From an uncultured Paludibaculum sp. (GTDB lineage Bacteria > Acidobacteriota > Terriglobia > Bryobacterales > Bryobacteraceae), in assembly GCF_963665245.1 (NCBI RefSeq), contig NZ_OY762267.1, forward strand, positions 3,444,001 through 3,508,000: a DNA stretch of 64,000 nt, written 5' to 3'. The first letter of the stretch is position 1; every line of letters begins with the position of its first letter. The position numbers and the translations under genes were made by a program. Of the stretch, positions 48,801-50,352 are shown one piece after another. The notes below the pieces were generated by a model, which searched no databases, had not been told where the DNA came from, and was given only the letters and a program-made list of their open reading frames with translations.

Positions 48801-50352
48801 GATGCAGTTGGTGAGCCGGGCGCGCAAGGCCGGCTTGGTGATCACGCTGCGCGACGTGTTCGAGCGGCAGACGGTGGAAGCGCTGGCTGCGGTTGCGGGC
48901 CGTGCGGAGAAAGCGGTGGAGGAAGACGTCGCGATCGGAGAAGCTCCGCTGGCGCCGGTGATGTGGGAGTTGCTGGAGCACGGCGGACCGATGGGTCGGT
49001 TCAGCCAGTCGATGGTGTTCCCGGTGCGAGCCGGCATCCGGGAGCAGCATCTCGTGGCAGCGCTTCAGGCTGTGCTCGATCACCACGACACGTTGCGCAT
49101 GCGGCTGGAAGAGGAGGTGATCGAAGTAGCGCCTCCGGGGGCGGTGCTTGCCGCGCGATGCCTGCGGCGCGTGGAAGTCTCCCATGCGCGTACGGCGGAA
49201 CAGGCCGAAGCTGCGGCGCGTCTGAATCCTGAAGCCGGTGTGATGCTGCAGGCCGTATGGTTCGACGCTGGCGAGCAAGCAGCCGGAAGGCTGCTGGTGA
49301 TGATCCATCACCTGGCGGTGGACGGCGTGTCGTGGCGCATTCTCGGGCCGGATCTGCAATCGGCGTGGGAAGAGGCGGCAGCAGGGCGACCTGTCGAACT
49401 GGGAGCCAAAGGCGCCTCGTTCCGGCGCTGGGCTGAGCGGCTGCAGCAAGAAGCGCGCTCGGGGCGGCGCGTGAACGAGATGCCGCTGTGGACGGCTATG
49501 CTGAGCGGGCCTTCGACGCCCATCGCCAGCGGAGATCTGAATCGGGCGCGAGACACGGCGGCCACGGCGGGCCACCTGAGCCTGACGCTCGATGGGCGAG
49601 TCACGGCACCGTTGCTGAGCAGCGTGCCTGCGGCGTTCCACGGGCGCGTCAACGACGTGCTGCTGGCGGCGCTCGCGCTGGCCGTCAGCAAGGACGGCGC
49701 GCTGCTGGTGGATGTGGAAGGTCACGGACGCGAGGAGATCTTCGAGGGCATGGATCTGTCGCGCACGGTGGGCTGGTTCACGAACATCTATCCGGTGCGA
49801 CTTGATATCGCAGGGCTGGATCGTAGTCGTGCAGTGAAGAGCGTCAAGGAGCAGTTGCGCGCGATCCCGGACGGCGGCATCGGATACGGTCTGCTGCGCT
49901 ATCTGAACGAAGACACGCGAGCGAAGCTCTCAAATCTGAAACGGCCGGAGATCGGCTTCAACTACCTCGGACGATTTCAAGGAGGCGGCGGCGATACGCA
50001 GGTGTTGAGTGGAGCCGTGGACGCGGAGATGCCGTTATGGCACAGCGTGGAGGTAAATGCGCTGACGGTCGACGGGCCGGACGGACCGCAGTTGAAGGCC
50101 ACGTGGCGCTGGGCTCCGGCGCTGATCGGCGAACCGCAGGTGCGCGCGATCGCCGAAGGCTGGTTCGCGGAGCTCCAAGCCATCACCCTCGATACTGCAG
50201 CCGGCGGACTCACGCCGTCGGACGTCCCGCTGGTGCGGCTCTCCCAGAGCGAGATCAGGCAACTGGAAAGGCTTCTTGGGCGGAAGCCGCAACGAGATGC
50301 CAAACTGCCCGGGAACGCAATAAAGCACACAGTCTCAGGAGATTCGAAATGA
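21862..50352 (+). CDS. Seven-module non-ribosomal peptide synthetase (NRPS 1)
   Basis: A 9496-aa assembly line building the first seven residues of a peptide. Domain order by residue: C 17-460, A 475-983, T 992-1063; C 1082-1528, A 1543-2048, T 2057-2130; C 2147-2595, A 2612-3078, T 3083-3157, E 3172-3607; C, A, T, E 3609-5065; C, A, T, E 5067-6527; C, A, T, E 6530-8002; C, A, T, E 8004-9459; then a ~37-residue tail ending in a helix, probably a docking (COM) segment. Specificity codes suggest Pro, Thr, X, Ala, Val, Ala, Val, with modules 3-7 epimerising. The start is TTG 21862 with AAGGGGGGAG just upstream; the next ATG (21886) lacks such a site. A leading C domain suggests acylation of the first residue. 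It overlaps NRPS 2 by 4 nt (ATGA). Modules 4-5 and 6-7 are near-identical duplicates. Confidence 0.95.
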   Translation: MSAHPANLMPALNGGTHPDAPASFGQERLWFLQRFLPDSAAYNVPLALRLSGPLDEAALESSLRTLFRRHESLRTSFHATEGALLQAISPSPEMELCRRDLSDAADPLREARRLAGIELRRPFDLSLAPLVRATLMRLGERDFVLLLVLHHAITDAWSNQILLQELVECYGASLSHSVPTLPELPMRYADFSEWQRARIETESVQRQLSYWRERFAGDIPSLQLPSDRPYSPTQSSSGARVEIALDGTLADGLRALSQQHRATLFMTLLAGFQALLHRYSGQEDIVVGCPIAGRTRAEVQHLVGFFVNTLPIRVNLASDPSFVELLARVRQATLDAYSNQDVPFEKIVEVARPDRAGDRTPLSPVLFQLRNVPRHEVCLPGLTAEPFEFERGIARFDLLVQVTESANALICVAEYSSDIFDEATVRRLLAHYGNLLRGAVACPERRIAELPLLEDDEREQLIALGHGAERHFDRRTLARLFEEQAHVTQAEPAVHFQDSCLAYGELNEQSNRLAHLLACMGIGPEDVVGIALPRSLEMMVGLIGIVKTGAAYLPLDVDYPVDRLTLMIEDARPVTIVTTSQISERLPQTVPHLALDSEVVASELARQPSTNLADEELARPAHPAHPAYVIYTSGSTGRPKGVAMSAAALVNLLDWHEETLPRTAGARVAQFTALSFDVSAQEMFSALLTGATLVIPTNEVRSDPRQFADWLRDHGVNELFAPTLVIQGLCEAALEADRPLPALRRIVQAGEALHVTEPLTRFIERHPECRLHNHYGPTETHVATAVELPAGPDQPPAAPPLGRPIANTRLYVLDRNLQLAPMGVTGELYIAGSCLARGYFQRPGLTAERFVADRFGPPGERMYRTGDLVVWRRGGLLEFRGRSDHQVKIRGFRVELDEVEKTLLRVEGVAQAAVVAHPDQGGSSHLWAYVVPGPGQAATAISIRSQMAALLPGYMVPAIMLVDSLPRTPNGKLDRRALPAPHAQTSVWRLPESPEEEILAALFADALGVAEVGPDDDFFTMGGHSMLATRLTGSIRSALGVDLSLREVFDAPTVRSLARKVQDSGPPRRRLLEATGSADRSLSFSQRRLWFLNRLETTVPLYNIPLALHFEAEPDRAALERALADTVERHETLRTVLPEVEGNPCQRILPPDEARPILTRIETPDEHLQQEIDLASRRPFDITCEIPLRVYLFTSASGKSVLLLVLHHVAADGWSLRPLLSDLQRAYAARLGGEDSRLPGLPVQYADFAAWQTESLGKEEDSNSPMARQLDFWMKTLQGIPEEVELPTDRPRPSGGTLRGDSIPLHLDACLHGELIALARQERATLFMALHAGLAALLRRLGSQTDIVIGTPVAGRSDSALGDLVGFFVNTLVLRTDVSGDPSFRELVQRVRTTDLNAYAHQDLPLERLVRAVNPTRRLSSHPLFQVMLALNSQPVPDLVFGGVPARCELVSTGVSKFDMMISLSEHRTGARTPQGISGHIEFSTDLFDRQTVEAIARRFTNLLTTVVRQPELAIGRIALLEGDEQRRIVEEWNGPAPVTESSTLCAMFERQARETPDATAVTFGAERVTYAELNERANRLAHALIARGAGPEHIVALAMPRSLEAIVALIATVKSGAAYLPLDPEYPAERLSFMVEDAAPDLALTLAAMTRSVPQSVPHLAIDDPATAAEMAASPPHDPTDGDRHAPLLSSNAAYVIYTSGSTGLPKGAVVTHQCVVRLFRATEDRFHFGPDDVWTQFHSYAFDFSVWEIWGALLYGGRLVVVPYLTSRSPVDFLRLLSEEKVTVLNQTPSAFYQLIRADSENAVPLALRWVIFGGEALDMSKLDEWRVSHPDAPALINMYGITETTVHVTYMRIGDTDSGSPIGRGIPDLHVYVLDEQLQPVPTGVPGEMYVAGPGLARGYLRRAALTSSRFVADPLGPPGSRIYRTGDRAKWTAQGVLEFLGRSDQQFKIRGFRIEPAEVEAAIVRLGSVSQAVVACREDSDGDKQMAAYVVPAPGQEIDPAQMRAQLRRALPEYMVPAAIISVPAFPLTVNGKLDFNALPVPNFGGSVSCWRAPRTPEEEILCSLFAETLNVPRIGLDDNFFDFGGHSLLATRLIGRIRRTLNAGLSIRDLFENPTVSGLVQRLQQGRGTTRPCVEPASQAEELPLSFAQRRLWFLNNLEGEVATYNIPIALRLMGDLDADALEAALAEVVERHCSLRTVFPESDGVPRQHVLDPAAGSPTLSIIPATEDSIQEALIRESRRGFDLSRETPMRAYLFRLNEREHVLLLVMHHIASDGWSVGPLAAELSHAYAACLRGETTDLPELPVQYTDYTLWQYKVLGRESDPQSESARQLEFWTSTLRGLPEELSLPVDRARPAVSSHRGDVVRLGVSAQLHGELLKLARDRNASMFMVIQAALVALLTRLGAGCDIAVGTPIAGRTDTVLEDLIGLFVNTLVLRTDTSGDPRFLELLDRVKATDLSAYAHQDLPFERLVEALNPVRSLARHPLFQVMLAFRSDARPRFSFPRVEVVPQSVGTGVAKFDLSLTLRESRSGDGAPEGIAGNIDYRTDLFDRETVEALGSRLVRVLEAAAARPEEPIGRIDLLTGSERRQVLHEWNDTARELEPLTLASMFERTVEQRGAAVCVEFPGGQVSYAELNRRSNRVAHGLIAKGIGLDDVVGVAIPRSLDMVTAILGVAKAGAAYLPLDVNYPSERLAWMAEDARAGLVLRNGDEIDAPDESNPKRSPAIGTTAYVIYTSGSTGRPKGVAIEQGGLASLTAAELERFGVKPESRVLQLASVSFDAAVMEMIMAFGAGATLVLPEAGPLAGEELGRVLRESHITHALIPPTALASIGDEQELSDLETLIVGGEACSGELVAHWSSGRRLVNAYGPTECTACATMSEALEGAEAPTIGRPIWNTCAYVLDANLQPVPAGVAGELYIGGSGLARGYVNRPGLTAERFVANPYGHAGARMYRTGDLAKWRADGAIEYLGRTDQQIKIRGFRVELGEIESALLKCTGVKEARVVAREDEPGQKRLVGYVTPVDVDTASLRQRLAQTLPEYMVPAAIVTMEALPLTPNGKLDRKALPAPEFRPIEWRAPRTPQEEVLCSLFAETLRLEKVGLDDNFFHLGGDSISSMQLVSRARKAGWVITPRDVFQHQTVEALAAVARSVVVETAEQDVATGEAALTAIMRYVIERGGPMGRFSQSMVFPVRPGIEERHLVVALQAVLDHHDALRMRLRGERLEIVEAGSVRAESCLHRSEAEARLDPEAGVMLQAVWFDAGEEAAGRLQVMIHHLAVDGVSWRILGPDLQSAWEAAAAGQPIELGAKGTSFRRWAERLEEEGRSERRVRELPLWTGMLSAPSPRIAKGDLDPTRDTAATAGHLSLTLDPRITAPLLSSVPAAFHGRVNDVLLSALALAAGRDRALLVDVEGHGREEIFEGVDLSRTVGWFTSLYPVRLDIAGLDRGRAVKSVKEQLRAIPDGGIGYGLLRYLNDDTRAKLSQLQQPEIAFNYLGRFEGSGDENVLGGAVDAEMPMWHAVEVNALTIDSPEGPRLKAIWRWAPALVTEEQVRAIAEGWFAELEAIAFDAAISGRTPSDVPLVRLSQGEIEALESRYPGLEDILPLSPLQQGLLFHAQYDTEGPDVYTVQLSLDLEGRLDEKALETAARAVVKRHASLRAAFVPEGVQVIDGGAELPWTVLDLRGSDEHRHRDLVEAERRKRFDMTTAPLMRFTLMRIEEERWRLLLTNHHLLMDGWSVPVFLQELMALYASKGDDGALRRVTPYREYLRWVAAQDEEAGRAAWHSELAGLEEATRVAAPEKESRLAPERVTTDVPDELADELSKVARAHGLTLNTLVQGAWGILLSHLTARDEVVFGVTVAGRPPEVAGIETMVGLFINTIPLRMRMDGREQLIELLRRVQEKQSRVMAYQHMPLSEIQRLAGVGELFDTLVVFENYPVAREELAERARDLRVTSIDGRDTTHYALSLVVIPGKRLRLRLDYRAEAFDRATVEALAQRLVRLLEAVVRNPEQRIGCIDLLSADERRQVLDEWNRTEHAVPETTLAEMLSAQALRTPDAAAVVFAGRSVSYRELHERANRLAHGLISRGIGCEDVVAVALPRSVEMMVALLGILKAGAAYLPVDPEYPAERLRFMMEDARPALAITNRALADRFVEAKVLELDAIETEQALNACSAEEPTSALRPDNTAYVIYTSGSTGTPKGTAIEHRSAAAFLHWAKEAFGEDERAATLCSTSICFDLSIFELYLPLSFGGTVYLAGNALELAQLSRREEVTLVNTVPSAMAELVRGGGLPASVRTVNLAGEALRQSLAQQIYERGHVERVVNLYGPTEYTTYTTYAVAERHGEGMTPIGRPIWNTRVYVLDESLQPVPVGVAGELYIEGIGLARGYLKRPGLTAERFVANPYGAPGARMYRTGDLAKWRADGAIEYLGRTDQQIKIRGFRVELGEIEAVLLKDPEVVQAVVVAREDEPGQKRLVGYVTPVDVDTASLRQRLAQTLPEYMVPAAIVTMEALPLTPNGKLDRKALPAPEFRPIEWRAPRTPQEEVLCSLFAETLRLEKVGLDDNFFHLGGDSISSMQLVSRARKAGWVITPRDVFQHQTVEALAAVARSVVVETAEQDVATGEAALTAIMRYVIERGGPMGRFSQSMVFPVRPGIEERHLVVALQAVLDHHDALRMRLRGERLEIVEAGSVRAESCLHRSEAEARLDPEAGVMLQAVWFDAGEEAAGRLQVMIHHLAVDGVSWRILGPDLQSAWEAAAAGQPIELGAKGTSFRRWAERLEEEGRSERRVRELPLWTGMLSAPSPRIAKGDLDPTRDTAATAGHLSLTLDPRITAPLLSSVPAAFHGRVNDVLLSALALAAGRDRALLVDVEGHGREEIFEGVDLSRTVGWFTSLYPVRLDIAGLDRGRAVKSVKEQLRAIPDGGIGYGLLRYLNDDTRAKLSQLQQPEIAFNYLGRFEGSGDENVLGGAVDAEMPMWHAVEVNALTIDSPEGPRLKAIWRWAPALVTEEQVRAIAEGWFAELEAIAFDAAISGRTPSDVPLVRLSQGEIEALESRYPGLEDILPLSPLQQGLLFHAQYDTEGPDVYMVQMVFELDGAVDEQTLEAAARVLVKRHASLRAAFVQEGVQVIDGAAELPWRVVDLRGTDEHDYRELLRADREQRFDVTKAPLMRVTLVRIEEERWRLVLTNHHLLMDGWSVPVLLQELLALYATQGDERSLRRVTPYREYLRWIAAQDEQAGREAWKAALSGLEEGTCIAAANTTPREPERVTADVPEWLAEALSKEARAHGLTLNTVVQGAWGILLSNLTAREEVVFGVTVAGRPPEVAGIETMVGLFINTVPLRMRVSGDERLIDLLQRVQERQSRLMAHQHMLLAETQRLAGVGELFDTLVVFENYPVDREALSESAAGLRIRSAEGRDASHYAMTLVVAPGRTLRVRLDYRPEVCAREEAEHLLARLMRLLEAAGRDLQQRVGRIGLLSEEERRQVLQDWNGTERELPAGTVADLFEEQAQRTPEAIAVASGGRRVTYRELNEKANQVAHALRSRGVGAEALVVVAAPRSMETIVALLGIVKAGAAYLPLDPEYPAERVRFVFEDTRPAAVLGLGEAASRVPGPVLLLDGDEIAGSATHNPKDVWRDTRQTAYVMYTSGSTGRPKGVAVSHASVVRLVRNTDFARLDAEQVMLQMAPVAFDASTLEIWGSLLNGGRLVVAGSDVGLDEVGELVRREGITTLWLTAGLFHAMVNERLEDLRGVKQLLAGGDALGVAEVRRALEGLPDCAVINGYGPTEGTTFSCCRHLTLEDCAGKSAPIGGPIANTRAYVLDASLRPVAMGVPGELYIAGAGLARGYVNRPGLTAERFVANPYEGGGARMYRTGDLVKWREDGALEFLGRGDEQVKIRGFRVELGEIEAALGGCAGVSQARVVAREDEPGQKRLVAYVTPADVDVEALRRRVSEALPEYMVPAAIVALDALPLTPNGKLDRCALPAPEFEPVQWRAPRTAQEELLCALFAETLRVKRVGVDDNFFHLGGDSIVSMQLVSRARKAGLVITLRDVFERQTVEALAAVAGRAEKAVEEDVAIGEAPLAPVMWELLEHGGPMGRFSQSMVFPVRAGIREQHLVAALQAVLDHHDTLRMRLEEEVIEVAPPGAVLAARCLRRVEVSHARTAEQAEAAARLNPEAGVMLQAVWFDAGEQAAGRLLVMIHHLAVDGVSWRILGPDLQSAWEEAAAGRPVELGAKGASFRRWAERLQQEARSGRRVNEMPLWTAMLSGPSTPIASGDLNRARDTAATAGHLSLTLDGRVTAPLLSSVPAAFHGRVNDVLLAALALAVSKDGALLVDVEGHGREEIFEGMDLSRTVGWFTNIYPVRLDIAGLDRSRAVKSVKEQLRAIPDGGIGYGLLRYLNEDTRAKLSNLKRPEIGFNYLGRFQGGGGDTQVLSGAVDAEMPLWHSVEVNALTVDGPDGPQLKATWRWAPAVVSEEQVRALAEGWFAQLEALALDTTASGRTPSDVPLVRLSQDEIEALERRYPKIEDILPLSPLQQGLLFHAQYDTEGPDVYTVQMVLELEGRLDAMALEAAARAVVKRHGSLRAAFVQESLNEPVQVIVADAAPEWATLQAPSGEQQQAEIAWLLAEDRKRRFELDRTPLIRLTLIRKDDDRHLLVITSHHLLMDGWSVPVLMQELFTLYANRGAELGRVTPYREYLRWIAAQDPQVAKAAWKAELAGIDEPTRLAPPVAGRRLHSLPRRFDLPMPAALTNALTRTCRARGLTLNTVAQCAWGILLSRLTHREDVVFGVTMAERPAEVVGIESMVGLFLNTVPLRMRVSAEGRLIDLLIAVREKQSRVMAYQYMPLSEIQPLAGLGELFDTLVVFESFRVGREAFAKVTHGLKLARIEAGDTSHFPLTFLPVAGSEFILRFSYREEAFNRETVEALAQRLVRLLEAVVRNPEQRIGCIDLLSADERRQVLDEWNRTEHAVPETTLAEMLSAQALRTPDAAAVVFAGRSVSYRELHERANRLAHGLISRGIGCEDVVAVALPRSVEMMVALLGILKAGAAYLPVDPEYPAERLRFMMEDARPALAITNRALADRFVEAKVLELDAIETEQALNACSAEEPTSALRPDNTAYVIYTSGSTGTPKGTAIEHRSAAAFLHWAKEAFGEDERAATLCSTSICFDLSIFELYLPLSFGGTVYLAGNALELAQLSRREEVTLVNTVPSAMAELVRGGGLPASVRTVNLAGEALRQSLAQQIYERGHVERVVNLYGPTEYTTYTTYAVAERHGEGMTPIGRPIWNTRVYVLDESLQPVPVGVAGELYIEGIGLARGYLKRPGLTAERFVANPYGAPGARMYRTGDLAKWRADGAIEYLGRTDQQIKIRGFRVELGEIEAVLLKDPEVVQAVVVAREDEPGQKRLVGYVTPVDVDTASLRQRLAQTLPEYMVPAAIVTMEALPLTPNGKLDRKALPAPEFRPIEWRAPRTPQEEVLCSLFAETLRLEKVGLDDNFFHLGGDSISSMQLVSRARKAGWVITPRDVFQHQTVEALAAVARSVVVETAEQDVATGEAALTAIMRYVIERGGPMGRFSQSMVFPVRPGIEERHLVVALQAVLDHHDALRMRLRGERLEIVEAGSVRAESCLHRSEAEARLDPEAGVMLQAVWFDAGEEAAGRLQVMIHHLAVDGVSWRILGPDLQSAWEAAAAGQPIELGAKGTSFRRWAERLEEEGRSERRVRELPLWTGMLSAPSPRIAKGDLDPTRDTAATAGHLSLTLDPRITAPLLSSVPAAFHGRVNDVLLSALALAAGRDRALLVDVEGHGREEIFEGVDLSRTVGWFTSLYPVRLDIAGLDRGRAVKSVKEQLRAIPDGGIGYGLLRYLNDDTRAKLSQLQQPEIAFNYLGRFEGSGDENVLGGAVDAEMPMWHAVEVNALTIDSPEGPRLKAIWRWAPALVTEEQVRAIAEGWFAELEAIAFDAAISGRTPSDVPLVRLSQGEIEALESRYPGLEDILPLSPLQQGLLFHAQYDTEGPDVYMVQMVFELDGAVDEQTLEAAARVLVKRHASLRAAFVQEGVQVIDGAAELPWRVVDLRGTDEHDYRELLRADREQRFDVTKAPLMRVTLVRIEEERWRLVLTNHHLLMDGWSVPVLLQELLALYATQGDERSLRRVTPYREYLRWIAAQDEQAGREAWKAALSGLEEGTCIAAANTTPREPERVTADVPEWLAEALSKEARAHGLTLNTVVQGAWGILLSNLTAREEVVFGVTVAGRPPEVAGIETMVGLFINTVPLRMRVSGDERLIDLLQRVQERQSRLMAHQHMLLAETQRLAGVGELFDTLVVFENYPVDREALSESAAGLRIRSAEGRDASHYAMTLVVAPGRTLRVRLDYRPEVCAREEAEHLLARLMRLLEAAGRDLQQRVGRIGLLSEEERRQVLQDWNGTERELPAGTVADLFEEQAQRTPEAIAVASGGRRVTYRELNEKANQVAHALRSRGVGAEALVVVAAPRSMETIVALLGIVKAGAAYLPLDPEYPAERVRFVFEDTRPAAVLGLGEAASRVPGPVLLLDGDEIAGSATHNPKDVWRDTRQTAYVMYTSGSTGRPKGVAVSHASVVRLVRNTDFARLDAEQVMLQMAPVAFDASTLEIWGSLLNGGRLVVAGSDVGLDEVGELVRREGITTLWLTAGLFHAMVNERLEDLRGVKQLLAGGDALGVAEVRRALEGLPDCAVINGYGPTEGTTFSCCRHLTLEDCAGKSAPIGGPIANTRAYVLDASLRPVAMGVPGELYIAGAGLARGYVNRPGLTAERFVANPYEGGGARMYRTGDLVKWREDGALEFLGRGDEQVKIRGFRVELGEIEAALGGCAGVSQARVVAREDEPGQKRLVAYVTPADVDVEALRRRVSEALPEYMVPAAIVALDALPLTPNGKLDRCALPAPEFEPVQWRAPRTAQEELLCALFAETLRVKRVGVDDNFFHLGGDSIVSMQLVSRARKAGLVITLRDVFERQTVEALAAVAGRAEKAVEEDVAIGEAPLAPVMWELLEHGGPMGRFSQSMVFPVRAGIREQHLVAALQAVLDHHDTLRMRLEEEVIEVAPPGAVLAARCLRRVEVSHARTAEQAEAAARLNPEAGVMLQAVWFDAGEQAAGRLLVMIHHLAVDGVSWRILGPDLQSAWEEAAAGRPVELGAKGASFRRWAERLQQEARSGRRVNEMPLWTAMLSGPSTPIASGDLNRARDTAATAGHLSLTLDGRVTAPLLSSVPAAFHGRVNDVLLAALALAVSKDGALLVDVEGHGREEIFEGMDLSRTVGWFTNIYPVRLDIAGLDRSRAVKSVKEQLRAIPDGGIGYGLLRYLNEDTRAKLSNLKRPEIGFNYLGRFQGGGGDTQVLSGAVDAEMPLWHSVEVNALTVDGPDGPQLKATWRWAPALIGEPQVRAIAEGWFAELQAITLDTAAGGLTPSDVPLVRLSQSEIRQLERLLGRKPQRDAKLPGNAIKHTVSGDSK
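21910..25050 (+). other. NRPS module 1: C-A(Pro)-T
   Basis: The C domain has HHAITDAW, where the usual Gly after the catalytic Asp is Ala; it may be a starter C domain that attaches an acyl chain. The A domain pocket reads D-V-Q-F-V-A-H-V-A, close to the proline code DVQFIAHVV. The carrier has GGHS. There is no epimerase. Confidence 0.75.
25105..28250 (+). other. NRPS module 2: C-A(Thr)-T
   Basis: LCL-type C domain (LSFSQRRLWFLNRLE, HHVAADGWS). The A pocket D-F-W-N-I-G-M-V-H is the textbook threonine code. The carrier has GGHS. The residue stays L. The Thr could later be dehydrated or used for lactone closure. Confidence 0.85.
28300..32680 (+). other. NRPS module 3: C-A(X)-T-E
   Basis: LCL-type C (HHIASDGWS), A domain with pocket D-A-M-L-I-G-A-A-C, carrier GGDS and an epimerase (HHLAVDGVSW, EGHGREE, FNYLGRF). 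The code has no match I trust; small and hydrophobic lining points to a hydrophobic residue. The product residue would be D. Confidence 0.75.
29507..30905 (+). repeat. 1.4-kb repeat: A domain of module 3, copied in module 8
   Basis: Matches 51520-52918 (offset 22013) with one difference seen, G at 29990 versus C at 52003 (Gly to Ala). It covers the end of the C domain linker and almost the whole A domain, so modules 3 and 8 share one specificity. Confidence 0.85.
30898..32759 (+). repeat. 1.86-kb T-E-C repeat, copy 1 of 4
   Basis: From the end of the A domain through T and E into the first codons of the next C domain. It matches 35278-37139, 44089-45950 and 60513-62374. In module 3 it ends where the following C domain diverges (CTACACGG versus GTACATGG at 32760). 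Confidence 0.85.
32685..37055 (+). other. NRPS module 4: C-A(Ala)-T-E
   Basis: DCL-type C (LSPLQQGLLFHAQYD, NHHLLMDGWS) as expected after an epimerase. The A pocket D-L-F-N-N-A-L-T-Y matches a known alanine code. The carrier and epimerase are the same DNA as in module 3. Predicted D-Ala. Confidence 0.8.
33859..41310 (+). repeat. 7.45-kb dimodule repeat, copy 1
   Basis: Matches 42670-50121 at a constant offset of 8811. It spans the end of C4, A4-T4-E4-C5-A5-T5 and most of E5. One difference was noticed (A near 35016 versus G), which is silent. Between the copies lie the end of E5 and the unique C6 domain (41311-42669). Confidence 0.9.
35035..38472 (+). repeat. 3.4-kb repeat shared with NRPS 2, source copy
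   Basis: Matches 60270-63707 at offset 25235: the C-terminal third of the A domain, T, E, the whole next C domain and the first codons of the next A domain. Since it lies inside the 7.45-kb repeat, it exists three times in the window (also at 43846-47283). Confidence 0.9.
37060..41440 (+). other. NRPS module 5: C-A(Val)-T-E
   Basis: DCL-type C, A pocket D-A-L-W-L-G-G-T-F (valine code), carrier GGDS and a second epimerase variant (HHLAVDGVSW, TVGWFTNIYPV). Predicted D-Val. Confidence 0.82.
41450..45865 (+). other. NRPS module 6: C-A(Ala)-T-E
   Basis: The C domain (SHHLLMDGWS) is unique in the gene, while A, T and E repeat module 4 at the protein level without a difference I can find. Predicted D-Ala. 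Confidence 0.8.
42670..50121 (+). repeat. 7.45-kb dimodule repeat, copy 2
   Basis: Second copy of 33859-41310. It begins at GTGGAAGCGCTGG in the linker before A6 and ends in the epimerase of module 7, where GCGCTGATCGG replaces GCGGTAGTCAG. Confidence 0.9.
45870..50235 (+). other. NRPS module 7: C-A(Val)-T-E plus docking tail
   Basis: A duplicate of module 5 up to 50121, after which the epimerase tail differs and ends in EIRQLERLLGRKPQRDAK, a charged helix fitting a donor COM segment. Predicted D-Val. Confidence 0.82.
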
